45,472 bases of DNA from an uncultured Eubacterium sp. (GCA_947178105.1 CAMWXD010000034.1:1-45472), one strand, 5' to 3'. Shown: positions 25,599-34,390, numbered from the stretch's first letter. Numbers and translations: made by a program. Notes: generated by a model from the letters alone, not told the origin.

Positions 25599-27269
25599 TT
25601 ATTCTACTGAGATCAGATAATAATAAATCGGCTGCCCGCCATACTGTACCTCTACTTCAAGCTCATCACGGCCTGACTGTATCTTTTCAGCGATCGCATT
25701 GGCAGCGTCTTCGGTAACGTCTTCTCCATAATAAATGCTGACAATCGCAGAATCATCATCGATCATGCTTTCAGCCATCGCAAGCGTTACCTGCTCTAAA
25801 TCCTGCCCGACTGCAAGGATCGTCTTATCTCCGATGCCCATATAGTCATCCTGGCGGATTTCTTTATCATCGATCACCGTATCCCTGACGGCATAAGTGA
25901 CCTGTCCGGTCTTTACGTTTTCGATCTCTTCTACCATCCGCGCTTCGTTTTCTTCTGCGGACTGTTCCGGGATAAAATTAATCAGCGCCGTGATCCCCTG
26001 CGGGATTGTCTTTGTCGGAATGACATGCACCTGTTTTTCTTCAGACAAAGCTGCCGCCTGGTTTGCCGCCAGGATAATATTTTTATTGTTTGGCAGCACA
26101 AACACATGGTCAGCCGCCACCTTTTCCACTGCGTTTAAAATATCCTCGGTACTTGGGTTCATCGTCTGCCCGCCCTCGATCATATAATCTGCGCCAAGCC
26201 CGCGGAATACCTCGCTTAGTCCTTCTCCTGCGGATACTGCGATAAAGCCGATCTCTTTTCTTTCTTCTTCCCGCTGTGCCGCTTCCTCCGCCTGCATCGC
26301 CGCTACTTTCTGTGCGTCTTTGATCAGCCGTTCCTGATGCTCTTCACGCATATTGTCAATTTTAATCCTGCTTAAAGAACCATGTGTCAATGCTTCCTGG
26401 ATGGCAAGTCCCGGATCATTGGTATGTACATGGGTCTTTACGATTTCATCGTCAGCCACTACCACGATCGAGTCACCAATGGATTCCAAAAAGGATTTGT
26501 ATTTGTGTTCCTGCTGTTCGGAAAGAGGATGGTTCAGTACAATGATAAATTCCGTACAATAGCCAAACGTAATCTCCGCTTCGGCCTCTTTTGTGATCTT
26601 TGTTACTCCTGTTTTTTCCTGCGCATCCAGCGGGACGGATGTATCCAGCTCTTTTCCAAGCAGCGCGTCATAAGCTCCCTGCAAAATCACGACAAGCCCC
26701 TGCCCGCCGGAATCTACCACGCCTGCCTGCTTTAGCACCGGCAGCATATCCGGCGTCTTTTTTAAGACGCGTTCTGCTTCTTTGATCACTGCATCCAAAA
26801 AGAAAACAAGGTCATCCGTCTCCTCCGCCATCTGCGCCGCTTTATCCGCCGCGCCCCTTGCCACAGTCAGGATCGTGCCCTCCTTCGGCTTCATAACCGC
26901 TTTATATGCCGTCTCCACTGCCTTTTGCACCGCCGCGGATAAAACCGGGACAGTCACCTCCTGCTCTTTTCCGATCACTTTTGCAAACCCGCGGAAAAGC
27001 TGGGATAAAATAACGCCGGAATTGCCCCTTGCACCGCGCAGCGAACCAGATGACATCGCCTTTGCAATCGACGCCATATCCGGATTTTCAATCGCACTGA
27101 CTTCCTTTGCCGCTGAAAGGATCGTCATGGACATATTTGTGCCGGTATCTCCGTCAGGAACCGGAAATACATTCAGCTCATTGATCCATTCCTTTTTGGA
27201 TTCCAGATTTTTTGCACCATTTAAAAACATTTTCGCTAAAACCGCAGCATTGATTGAATTGATCTCCAC
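25599..27269 (-). CDS. fakA: DAK2-domain fatty acid kinase-like protein (FakA/YloV)
   Basis: A 556-residue protein with an N-terminal DAK2 (DhaL-like) ATP-binding domain: LNVFPVPDGDTGTNMSMT near 32, GSLRGARGNSGVILSQLFRGF near 75 and VDSGGQGLVVILQGA near 188. A central part and a C-terminal DegV-like domain follow. In FakA this protein phosphorylates fatty acids held by a FakB/DegV partner, feeding exogenous fatty acids into phospholipids. It lies 13 bp after the Asp23-family gene. The FakA role is by homology; the FakB partner is not in the window. Confidence 0.92.
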   Translation of the reverse strand: MEINSINAAVLAKMFLNGAKNLESKKEWINELNVFPVPDGDTGTNMSMTILSAAKEVSAIENPDMASIAKAMSSGSLRGARGNSGVILSQLFRGFAKVIGKEQEVTVPVLSAAVQKAVETAYKAVMKPKEGTILTVARGAADKAAQMAEETDDLVFFLDAVIKEAERVLKKTPDMLPVLKQAGVVDSGGQGLVVILQGAYDALLGKELDTSVPLDAQEKTGVTKITKEAEAEITFGYCTEFIIVLNHPLSEQQEHKYKSFLESIGDSIVVVADDEIVKTHVHTNDPGLAIQEALTHGSLSRIKIDNMREEHQERLIKDAQKVAAMQAEEAAQREEERKEIGFIAVSAGEGLSEVFRGLGADYMIEGGQTMNPSTEDILNAVEKVAADHVFVLPNNKNIILAANQAAALSEEKQVHVIPTKTIPQGITALINFIPEQSAEENEARMVEEIENVKTGQVTYAVRDTVIDDKEIRQDDYMGIGDKTILAVGQDLEQVTLAMAESMIDDDSAIVSIYYGEDVTEDAANAIAEKIQSGRDELEVEVQYGGQPIYYYLISVE

Positions 27270-27282
27270 TTGCTAATCCTCC

Positions 27283-27642
27283 TTAATCGATCACGCGAAC
27301 GCCTTCAACAAAAATGTTGATCTTTTTGATGTGCATTCCTGTGAATTCTTCTACCCGATACCTTACTGTACTGATCAAATTGTCTGTTACTGTACTGATG
27401 CTGACGCCATATGAGATAATGACATGAAAATCTATCGTAATTTCATTGTTCTCCTCAATCGTCACATTTATACCATGTGTCAGATAATCTTTTTTCAGCA
27501 GCCTTACAATGCCGTCTTTGACGTTGACTGCCGCCATACCGACAATGCCAAAGCATTCTACCGCAACGGAGCCTGCGTAAGTCGCGATTACTTCGCTGCC
27601 AATCATAACCCTGCCATATTCGTTTTCAAACTGCCCTTTCAT
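27283..27642 (-). CDS. Asp23/Gls24-family protein (YloU-like)
   Basis: A 119-residue protein with the Asp23 pattern (GRVMIGSEVIATYAGSVAVECFGIVGMA, YGVSISTVTDNLISTVRYRVEEFTGMHIKKINIFVEGVRV). The ATG at 27642 has GGAGG 6 bases upstream; an upstream in-frame start does not. It lies in the conserved yloU-fakA-recG order and is divergent from rpmB, exactly as in many Firmicutes. Members have been linked to envelope stress; the function of YloU is not established. Confidence 0.94.
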   Translation of the reverse strand: MKGQFENEYGRVMIGSEVIATYAGSVAVECFGIVGMAAVNVKDGIVRLLKKDYLTHGINVTIEENNEITIDFHVIISYGVSISTVTDNLISTVRYRVEEFTGMHIKKINIFVEGVRVID

Positions 27643-27769
27643 AGCATACCTCCAATCATCCTGTTCAAATACCACAACACTATTTAGGAAATATTATAAC
27701 CGCTTTTTGCCAAAAAGAAAACATAATTTTTGCATTTTCAAAAAAAATGAATTTTTCTGGAATTTCTCC

Positions 27770-27798
27770 TTGCATTTGTGTACTGCTTCTGATAGAAT
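27770..27798 (+). promoter_or_regulatory. Sigma-A promoter of rpmB
   Basis: TTGCAT (27770-27775), 17-bp spacer, TAGAAT (27793-27798), about 75 bp before the start codon. Confidence 0.75.
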
Positions 27799-27872
27799 AA
27801 TCGTGTTGTAAGTCTGAAAAAGAAGTCAGATTTAGGATTTTCAAACACTCGATTACGCAAGGAGGTGTTCTT

Positions 27873-28058
27873 ATGGCGAAATGTTCAGTTTGTGGGAAAA
27901 GCGTTCTTTTCGGTAACAATGTGAGCCATTCACATAGAAGGTCTAACAGAATGTTCAAGCCAAACATCAAATCTGTCAGATGCAAGGTAAATGGGGCTAC
28001 AAAGAAATTGTACGTTTGTACTTCCTGCTTAAAATCTGGAAAAGTTGAAAGAGCGTAG
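27873..28058 (+). CDS. rpmB: 50S ribosomal protein L28
   Basis: A 61-residue L28. The two CxxC pairs (CSVCGK at 4-9 and CTSCLK at 49-54) make this the zinc-binding form; many bacteria also carry a zinc-free paralogue used under zinc limitation. The core SHSHRRSNRMFKPNIKSVR is typical. AAGGAGG precedes the ATG. It ends in a strong terminator. Confidence 0.97.
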   Translation: MAKCSVCGKSVLFGNNVSHSHRRSNRMFKPNIKSVRCKVNGATKKLYVCTSCLKSGKVERA

Positions 28059-28093
28059 AATCACCGAAGGCTCTGTTAAGGACTTGGAAAAAA

Positions 28094-28115
28094 GCTGCCG
28101 CAGGCAGCTTTTTTT
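28094..28115 (+). terminator. rpmB terminator
   Basis: GCTGCC (28094-28099) and GGCAGC (28103-28108) close a 3-nt loop, followed by seven T (28109-28115). Confidence 0.93.
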
Positions 28116-28138
28116 ATGGACTAAACAGAAAATGTCCA

Positions 28139-28150
28139 CATATACTAATA
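28139..28150 (+). promoter_or_regulatory. Possible sporulation sigma -10 element
   Basis: CATATACTAATA matches the sigma-K -10 pattern CATA-N3-TA and shares the decamer TATACTAATA with the ylbJ upstream region. An AC lies 17 bp upstream. Tentative. Confidence 0.35.
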
Positions 28151-28203
28151 GAAAGGGCCGTATAGAATGTTTCTCTGAAAAACTTTTAGAATCGAAGTGG
28201 AGT

Positions 28204-28341
28204 ATGAAAAAAATATGTGGATTTGCAATGTTTTGGGTCGCAGTCGGTATGGTCATTATGCTGTTTTTGGAAAGTGTATGGCTTGCAGTAGCGATCATCT
28301 GCGCTTTACTGATTTGCGGATATAATCTGTTTTGTGGGTAA
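28204..28341 (+). CDS. Small two-segment membrane protein
   Basis: A 45-residue protein, MKKICGFAMFWVAVGMVIML... to ICGYNLFCG, with two hydrophobic segments of about 18 residues separated by a short turn. A longer reading frame begins inside rpmB and runs through its terminator, so the ATG at 28204 is the credible start. GTGGAGT precedes it, but with very short spacing. No known family is certain. Its upstream decamer and its place beside the GerW-like gene suggest, weakly, expression during sporulation. Confidence 0.55.
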   Translation: MKKICGFAMFWVAVGMVIMLFLESVWLAVAIICALLICGYNLFCG

Positions 28342-28361
28342 GCCTGCCCGCCTGTACAAAA

Positions 28362-28417
28362 AACCAGCCTCCTGAATGCCGCATAAACACGCAGGCACAT
28401 CGGGGCTGGTTCTTTTT
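28362..28417. terminator. Bidirectional terminator between convergent genes
   Basis: AACCAGCC (28362-28369) pairs with GGCTGGTT (28404-28411), followed by CTTTTT on the plus strand and T6 on the minus strand. It serves the small membrane gene and the GerW-like gene. Confidence 0.8.
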
Positions 28418-28432
28418 CCTATCTGTCTTTTC

Positions 28433-28852
28433 TTATTTGTCACGCATCGCGTCGGACAACTGGCTCTCCAGCGCATCCGCCGCTTTTTTCTGTGCCTGCG
28501 GGTCAGCTTCTGACGGCTTATCTTTGGATGTAAACTTGTTTACAAAATCCGGCACCATATCCAAAATCTTCGTAATGCCGTCCTGGTTTTTGACGTTGAC
28601 AAGCCTTGTGGATCCGTTTTGAATTACAAGCACAGCGCTTGGGGTGATTTTTCCGCCCATACCGCCGCCGCCGTTATTTTTGTTTTCACCGGAAAAAGCG
28701 CCGGCTGCGACGCCAAACGTAACATCCACCAACGGCAGGATAATCGTATCTCCGATATGCACGGCTTCGCCTACTACGGTTTTGGTTGTGATAAAACTGT
28801 CCATTCCTTTAAATAATGACGCGACAGTTGTGCTAAAGCTGTTATCTGACAT
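28433..28852 (-). CDS. GerW/YtfJ-family sporulation protein
   Basis: A 139-residue protein with the GerW family core (TKTVVGEAVHIGDTIILPLVDVTFGVAAGAF; GGGGMGGKITPSAVLVIQNG). In B. subtilis YtfJ (GerW) affects spore germination. The C-terminal 35 residues are charged. The ATG at 28852 has AGGAGG 7 bases upstream. The DUF2953 gene directly upstream mirrors Bacillus ytfI-ytfJ. Confidence 0.93.
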   Translation of the reverse strand: MSDNSFSTTVASLFKGMDSFITTKTVVGEAVHIGDTIILPLVDVTFGVAAGAFSGENKNNGGGGMGGKITPSAVLVIQNGSTRLVNVKNQDGITKILDMVPDFVNKFTSKDKPSEADPQAQKKAADALESQLSDAMRDK

Positions 28853-28899
28853 GTGTATACCTCCTGTAATATAATCTGATAGGAAACCCTTATTTTTGT

Positions 28900-30159
28900 T
28901 TATGTTTTCTTTGATGCCCCATTTCTTTTCAGCAGCCGGCGGACAACCCGCATAAACTCTTTGTCCCGCACAAGCCGCAGCAGGGACAGCAAAAAGACGC
29001 ATACCGTTACTTTACCGCGTGCCTCGATCTCTCCCTCGACATACAGCTTTTCGGACGTAAAATCCGGTTCTATGCTGCACGGATGCCGATAAACCCACGG
29101 CATCAGGCTAAGGATCCCGACTGCTTCCCCTGTCCATGCAGGGTTCGCCAGGGAGAAAGCAATCTCTGCCCGCAGCTTTCTTGGCTTATAGCTTTTTAAA
29201 AGCCCTAAAAGCTCAGCAAACAGCCGGCTTAACGCATGGCGGTTCGCCTCGTCGGTAACCTCCCTGCGCAAACGCTCATACATGCTGCGGAGCCTGGTAA
29301 AAATACCTGGTTCGGATTCCGGTTTGGATTTTGTGCTGTCTGCATCCGTTTTTGAAGCTTTCCTTTTCTGAGCATGGGCTTTTTGCTTTTTCTCTTTCTG
29401 CTTGTTTATTTTTTGCTGTTTATTTTTTTGTTTTTTATTTTTTTGCTGTTTTGTTTTTGCCTTTTTCCTTTTCCGCTTTTTTTTGCCTGTGCCCTTCTTT
29501 TGCTGTCCTTTCTCTGGATGTCCTGCCTCATTTGCCTGTACAGGGTCTGTTTCCTGTATGGGCTCTTTGATTTGCCCTGCCTCGTCTGCCTGCATGGAAT
29601 CGTTCGTTTGATCCGACTCGTCTGCCTGCATGAAATCGCCGGTTTGATCTTTATCTACATCTTTATCTTGTTCCGGCTCATTCTGAGGCTGCGTCTGCGC
29701 AACGCGGCTTTGCGCAACGTGATTTTGCACATCCTCGCTTAGCGCAACCTCCTCCAAAGACGCCTCTGGAGCTGTATTTTCATACTCGCCTGCGCTGTCT
29801 TGTTCCGGCGCACTGTCTGCTGCCTCGTCAGATCTTCCTGAACGCCTGCCAAACCACGCGAGTACTTTTTTCAGGTCTATGCCGGCTGCCCGGATACTGT
29901 TTTGCAGCCCTTCTTCCCCATAGCTGACAGATACGTGGACAAGATGCAGCAGCCAGGTTACCTTTACACGCAGCCGCAGGTTTGCTGCCGGATTTTTCTG
30001 TAAAGGCTCACTGCGCTCATTAGACACCAGGACATCATACCGTACCGGCACAAACACTACCAGCAGCAGTACTACAAGCAGCAACAGCAGCAGGATCAAA
30101 CATGCCCATCCGAAAAATTTTAACAGCGCCAGCAAAAACAGTACCACCGCACGTATCAT
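28900..30159 (-). CDS. DUF2953 membrane protein (YtfI-like) with large charged insertion
   Basis: A 419-residue protein. Residues about 1-110 are an N-terminal membrane segment plus the first half of DUF2953 (VPVRYDVLVS; VKVTWLLHLVHVSVSYG), and residues about 290-400 are the second half (LLKSYKPRKLRAEIAFSLANPAWTGEAVGIL; SIEPDFTSEKLYVEGEIEARGKVTV). Between them lies about 170 residues of low complexity: an acidic Gln/Asp/Glu-rich part with repeated MQADE units, then a Lys/Gln-rich part. The function of the family is unknown; it accompanies GerW/YtfJ in spore formers. It overlaps the preceding gene by 4 bp (ATGA). Confidence 0.9.
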   Translation of the reverse strand: MIRAVVLFLLALLKFFGWACLILLLLLLVVLLLVVFVPVRYDVLVSNERSEPLQKNPAANLRLRVKVTWLLHLVHVSVSYGEEGLQNSIRAAGIDLKKVLAWFGRRSGRSDEAADSAPEQDSAGEYENTAPEASLEEVALSEDVQNHVAQSRVAQTQPQNEPEQDKDVDKDQTGDFMQADESDQTNDSMQADEAGQIKEPIQETDPVQANEAGHPEKGQQKKGTGKKKRKRKKAKTKQQKNKKQKNKQQKINKQKEKKQKAHAQKRKASKTDADSTKSKPESEPGIFTRLRSMYERLRREVTDEANRHALSRLFAELLGLLKSYKPRKLRAEIAFSLANPAWTGEAVGILSLMPWVYRHPCSIEPDFTSEKLYVEGEIEARGKVTVCVFLLSLLRLVRDKEFMRVVRRLLKRNGASKKT

Positions 30160-30497
30160 GAGCTGTCACCTGCCTTCTGCTGCTGCATTATAAAGCGTTT
30201 TACCTGGAACCCGCCTGTTTTTTGATAGACATCCTCTACAATCTGCGCCGCAGTCTTAAGCGCATCGTCGTACCCCTTCGCCAGCCCTACCACATACAGG
30301 TTTCGCTTTGGATAAGCCTTCTGGCAAAGCTCTCTTGCCGGAATAATTTCCAGCAGGTTTGTCCCATACCTGCACAACACAATAATAAAAGCATTCGTAA
30401 AGCAGGCATTCTGATCAATCTTTCTTTTTAAACGTCTGATTTTTGTACCTTTTTTAGGGATACTTTCCCCAATATATAAATTTTCATACCAAATCAT
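30156..30497 (-). CDS. Conserved hypothetical protein upstream of DUF2953 gene
   Basis: A 113-residue basic protein with no membrane segment. Notable parts are KGTKIRRLKRKIDQNACFTNAFIIVLCRYGTNLLEII and KRNLYVVGLAKGYDDALKTAAQIVEDVYQKTGGFQVKRFI. I do not recognise a family. Its last bases overlap the DUF2953 start (ATGA), so the three genes down to the GerW-like gene are probably one sporulation-related operon. Confidence 0.75.
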   Translation of the reverse strand: MIWYENLYIGESIPKKGTKIRRLKRKIDQNACFTNAFIIVLCRYGTNLLEIIPARELCQKAYPKRNLYVVGLAKGYDDALKTAAQIVEDVYQKTGGFQVKRFIMQQQKAGDSS

Positions 30498-30612
30498 TAA
30501 GGCTCCTTACGGCTTTTTTATAATCAGCCAGCCAAACAAATGTATTCACCACATTGCATCATGCACCAGACTCTGCCTGTAATGGATAGAACTGGATATG
30601 TCGGTTTCTTAC

Positions 30613-30645
30613 AAAAGGACTGCCGCACACACAAACAGTCCTTTT
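30613..30645 (-). terminator. Terminator of NUDIX gene
   Basis: AAAAGGACTG (30613-30622) pairs with CAGTCCTTTT (30636-30645), 20 bp past the NUDIX stop on the minus strand. Confidence 0.8.
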
Positions 30646-30664
30646 GCCTTTCTCTGCAAAATCT

Positions 30665-31117
30665 CTAAAAATATTTTTTGCTTCCCCACAAATTACTCTT
30701 TTTCAAGCTAAGGTATTCATTGTAAGCCTGCTCCAGGATCTGCTTTTCATTGGAAAACTTCAGCAGATGGTAAGCTTCATGAAACTTATAGTAACCGGAG
30801 TCCACAAAATACTCTTCCCATTGTGGCTTGCTGTAATAATTGTCCGCCATCATCAGATACCAGTGGACTTCCTTTTCCACCGTATCCTCCGGTACATTAA
30901 AGGTATACTGGCTTTTCCCAATATATTTGATAATTGCCGCACTTACACCGGTTTCCTCCAGTACCTCGCGGGCTGCTGTCTCTTTGTAATCCTCACCCTG
31001 TTCCACAGTTCCCTTCGGGAGAACCCATCCTTCATACTTGTTTTTATAGTTTTTATAAAGCAGCAGAATCTTACCACGGAATATTACCACACCACCACAA
31101 CTCGTTGCTTCTATCAT
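30665..31117 (-). CDS. NUDIX hydrolase
   Basis: A 150-residue protein with a full Nudix box (GTVEQGEDYKETAAREVLEETGV; G-x5-E-x7-R-E-x2-E-E-x-G), which binds the metal and hydrolyses a nucleoside diphosphate linked to another group. The N-terminal GGVVIFRGKILLLYKN and WVLPKG fit the Ap4A/ADP-sugar groups. The C-terminal extension (EYFVDSGYYKFHEAYHLL, then EQAYNEYLS) is of the type seen in clostridial members. The substrate cannot be predicted. It has its own promoter and terminator. Confidence 0.92.
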   Translation of the reverse strand: MIEATSCGGVVIFRGKILLLYKNYKNKYEGWVLPKGTVEQGEDYKETAAREVLEETGVSAAIIKYIGKSQYTFNVPEDTVEKEVHWYLMMADNYYSKPQWEEYFVDSGYYKFHEAYHLLKFSNEKQILEQAYNEYLSLKKSNLWGSKKYF

Positions 31118-31180
31118 TACAACACCTCCTGATGTGGTTCTTGCCCAAGCATAACTGCCTGAAACAAATAACTAATCAGT

Positions 31181-31209
31181 AGTATACCCCTTTTTTGATT
31201 CACATGCAA
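31181..31209 (-). promoter_or_regulatory. Sigma-A promoter of NUDIX gene
   Basis: TTGCAT (31204-31209), 17-bp spacer, TATACT (31181-31186) on the minus strand. Confidence 0.8.
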
Positions 31210-31234
31210 GAAAATCGTGCTTCTTTTTTTGATT

Positions 31235-32839
31235 TCATATGACTGCTTCGATCAAAATTTTATCTCCGATCCGGATCTCCTGAACTCCGATGCGTTTCTT
31301 TTTGTTAAAATTAAAACTGACCATATATCCTTTTTGAATATGATAATCTTCAAGATATCCAATCAACTGTTTTTCCCCGCGCTGATGATACTCGTTTCCA
31401 TGCCAGATCTTCATTTCAATCACATACTGCTCTCCACGGTAATCTACGACTACATCCGTCCTGCGAAGTCCTCTTGTGCGTGATTCAATATAATAATTAC
31501 CGGTACCATTAATAATCGGGCGCAGATAGAGCAGGAAATATTTTCTGCCCTCTTCCTCCACAAATGAAAGATCCCTGTCTCCATAAAGGTCATTAAAATG
31601 AACGGCAAACTTCTCAAGAATCAGCCGCATATTCAAATGCCCGCCTGTAAGAAACTGGTTTTTATCCTCCAAAGATATCCTGTAAATATCCAATGCCTGC
31701 ATTTGTGCAGAGGAAAGATAAAGGTTATAAAGCCTCATTTCAAAGATCCGGTTAGCAAGGACAGCTACCCCCTTCTCTTCTCTGATAAATCCAAGCATGG
31801 CTGCCAGATTCAGCACAGGCTCATCTGGATGAAACGCAATGCTTTTTCCAGTAAAAAGCAGGGAATACAGCATCGCATTCAACTGCGGGCTGCCCTCCAG
31901 CTTTCCGGCAAGGGAATCAAACAGTGTATTCCTCTCTGCCAGGATCATCCTGACCGCTTCCTGAAACCCGCGTTCTGTCCATGCTGCCTGCCTAGATAAA
32001 AAGCCCTCTTTCCTGCTGACCTGCTCATCCATCAGCTTGCAAAGCCTGGACACCAAAAACGGATAGCCTGCGGTATATGCAAAAATCCTTCCTGCCATCC
32101 CATAAAGATCCATCCCTGTATGATAATCTGCTTCATATTCCAAAAGCATCCCGGCAATTTCATCCTTGGAAAAGCTCAGCTCCATATCAAAGTCAGCAGC
32201 AATGTTCCAAGGACTGTTGTACTTCTTTTCCTCATCTGGGCGAAGCTTCTGCTTCAGATTTTTCACATCATATACGCCTGACAGAATGACAGACTGAAAA
32301 AACGGCCGTTTCACCCGTTTGATATAATATGCCCGGATCTGCGCCAGAAAATCTAAAAATACCTGGTTATCCGAAGCACTGTCTACCTCATCAATGATCA
32401 ATACAATCGGTTTATCCGAACATGCGCATATGCTGCTCAAATCGCTAAACAGCCGTTTCAGCCTGTATCCTGTATAGCCCGTATCTGAAAATTGCCTGAT
32501 CCTGCCCGCCACTTCCTGAAAGTTTAATCCTGGCACAAAATCTGTTTCCTCCAAAAGCTGTACGAACGTCTCTGCAAAAGACAATGCAAATACATGCTCA
32601 GAGGCAAACTCATCATTTCCAAACGTTTGGAAATCTACAAATACAACATCATAGTCCTCTTGCAGGTACTGCTCCAAAGCCAGTAATAACGTTGTTTTTC
32701 CATACTGCCTTGCCCGGTTGACCATAAAGTATTTTCCATCATCCACATAGCCTTTCATTTCTTCCAGGCGTTTTGCCAGTCCTACCATATAGTGCTTCTG
32801 TGGCATACATACGGCAGCCACATTAAACGTTTTCGCCAT
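31235..32839 (-). CDS. AAA-ATPase-like protein with C-terminal PD-(D/E)XK nuclease-like domain
   Basis: A 534-residue protein. The N-terminal ATPase has an altered P-loop, NRARQYGKTTLLLAL near residue 40, and Walker B VLIIDEVDSAS near 145. The C-terminal domain has RRTDVVVDYRGEQYVIEMKIWHG near 480-500, the D...E-x-K core of PD-(D/E)XK nucleases, followed by EKQLIGYLEDY. This two-domain family (AAA-ATPase-like plus DUF1703-type nuclease) is frequent in gut anaerobes and of unknown function; a mobile-element or defence role has been suspected. The ATG at 32839 has GGGAG 11 bases upstream. It stands alone between envelope genes and the NUDIX gene. Confidence 0.9.
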   Translation of the reverse strand: MAKTFNVAAVCMPQKHYMVGLAKRLEEMKGYVDDGKYFMVNRARQYGKTTLLLALEQYLQEDYDVVFVDFQTFGNDEFASEHVFALSFAETFVQLLEETDFVPGLNFQEVAGRIRQFSDTGYTGYRLKRLFSDLSSICACSDKPIVLIIDEVDSASDNQVFLDFLAQIRAYYIKRVKRPFFQSVILSGVYDVKNLKQKLRPDEEKKYNSPWNIAADFDMELSFSKDEIAGMLLEYEADYHTGMDLYGMAGRIFAYTAGYPFLVSRLCKLMDEQVSRKEGFLSRQAAWTERGFQEAVRMILAERNTLFDSLAGKLEGSPQLNAMLYSLLFTGKSIAFHPDEPVLNLAAMLGFIREEKGVAVLANRIFEMRLYNLYLSSAQMQALDIYRISLEDKNQFLTGGHLNMRLILEKFAVHFNDLYGDRDLSFVEEEGRKYFLLYLRPIINGTGNYYIESRTRGLRRTDVVVDYRGEQYVIEMKIWHGNEYHQRGEKQLIGYLEDYHIQKGYMVSFNFNKKKRIGVQEIRIGDKILIEAVI

Positions 32840-32860
32840 CCCATGCACACTCCCTTTCCA

Positions 32861-34390
32861 TCAGGAACCAAAATACGCATCAAACACAGCCTTTGCAACA
32901 GGCACCGCATAAGCGCCTCCCGTCCCTGCTCCTTCCAGGACAATCGATACAACCAAATCCTGTTCCCCTTCCTTGGAAGCATATCCGACAAACCAGGCAT
33001 GGCTGTCCTTTTTGCTTGTAAATTCTGCCGAACCCGTCTTTCCGGCCGCTGTATAGCCTGGTACGTTTAGCGCTGTCCCTGTCCCTTCTGTCACGACTGC
33101 CCTTAAATACTGCCTGAGCGTACTTGCTTTTTTGTGTGTAAAAAGCTCTTGATAGGCTTCCGGCTGGCTTGCCGCCACCTCTGCCCCGTCATAATTTTCC
33201 ACCCTGTCTATGATATACGGCTTCATTAAAATACCGTCGTTGTTAATTGCAGACATAATAAGCGCCATATGATACGGTGTTACAAGCGTTTTGCCCTGTC
33301 CGATGGATGTCTGCATCACTTCCCAATCGGAAGCGCCGGATTCCAGCGAAAAGCTGCTCTGCTTATATGGAAATTCACATGGCAGCTCGCTTTGAAATAA
33401 AAGGCTTTTGTTTGTCCGGGCAAATTTATCCAGATTCAAAGACAGCCCGATATCGGAAAAGGAAGTATTGCAGGAATGCGCAAACGCCGTTTTTAAATCT
33501 TCCTGCCCATGCACCGCGTTCCCAAAGCAGTGGACGGCATTCCCATCTCTGGAGATACTTCCGCCGCACTGATATGCATAGTTTTTATAATCCCGGTTCT
33601 CCTTCATATACTCTAACAGCGTAAAAATCTTAAACGTAGAGCCAGGCGGATACAGCCCCTGCGTCACACGGTTTAGCAGTACCGAAGAATTGCTGTCCGC
33701 CGTTGTAATATCCTCCCAGTCTTTGGCAATCGTATTTGGGTCGAAGTCCGGCTTTGATACCATTGCAAGTATTTTCCCGGTAGACGGCTGCATCGCAATG
33801 ACCGCTCCCTGATAGCTTCCAAGCGCGTCATATGCCGCCTTCTGCACACGCAAGTCCAGCGTCGTCACAACGGTATCCCCGATGTTTTTCTTATCCTGCA
33901 ATTCTTTTAAGATTTTCTCCAGAAAAAAAGCGTGCGAACGAAGAAGCTGGAAATTGCTGATCGACTCGATGCCCGCTTTCCCATTTGTAGCAAAGCCGAC
34001 TGCGTGTGCAAACAGCCTGCCGTATGGATAACTCCTGGACTCGCTGCCGTCTGCCGCTGTCTTTGTCGTTGCGATCACCTCTCCCTGCGCTGTTTTGATA
34101 TCTCCCCGCAAGATGCGGTCGGCAAATGCGTCCTGCCTGGCATTATAAGGGCTGTTGATAAAGGCTTCGCTTTTTTCCGCCTGAAAATAGGTAAAGTAGG
34201 CGATCATGCCCAAAAAGACCGCCAGAAACAAATATGCGACAACGGCAAACTCCCGGTTCCTGACGGAGTTTTGAACCGGCATGTTTTGACGTTTCCTGCC
34301 TTCCTGCTCATACAAAAATTTTTGGGCATCCTTTTTCCGCCGTCTTTCTTCCCGTTCTTCCAGATCTTTTTGTATCCAACCTTTTCTCAT
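32861..34390 (-). CDS. Class B penicillin-binding protein (transpeptidase)
   Basis: A 509-residue monofunctional transpeptidase that cross-links peptidoglycan. There is a basic, Lys/Arg/Glu-rich cytoplasmic head (about 45 residues), one membrane anchor (FAVVAYLFLAVFLGMIAYFTYF), a short pedestal, and the catalytic domain with GSTFK (S-x-x-K) near 255, SCN near 313 and KTG near 455. It is smaller than typical PBP2 or FtsI, like PbpA of Actinobacteria or SpoVD-related short forms. Its ATG shares a base with the FtsW stop (TGATG), pairing it with its likely glycosyltransferase partner. Confidence 0.94.
   Translation of the reverse strand: MRKGWIQKDLEEREERRRKKDAQKFLYEQEGRKRQNMPVQNSVRNREFAVVAYLFLAVFLGMIAYFTYFQAEKSEAFINSPYNARQDAFADRILRGDIKTAQGEVIATTKTAADGSESRSYPYGRLFAHAVGFATNGKAGIESISNFQLLRSHAFFLEKILKELQDKKNIGDTVVTTLDLRVQKAAYDALGSYQGAVIAMQPSTGKILAMVSKPDFDPNTIAKDWEDITTADSNSSVLLNRVTQGLYPPGSTFKIFTLLEYMKENRDYKNYAYQCGGSISRDGNAVHCFGNAVHGQEDLKTAFAHSCNTSFSDIGLSLNLDKFARTNKSLLFQSELPCEFPYKQSSFSLESGASDWEVMQTSIGQGKTLVTPYHMALIMSAINNDGILMKPYIIDRVENYDGAEVAASQPEAYQELFTHKKASTLRQYLRAVVTEGTGTALNVPGYTAAGKTGSAEFTSKKDSHAWFVGYASKEGEQDLVVSIVLEGAGTGGAYAVPVAKAVFDAYFGS

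Noticed and set aside
28045..28341. 98-codon frame overlapping the end of rpmB
   Set aside because: It starts inside rpmB and crosses its terminator. Only the last 45 codons, from 28204, look like a protein.
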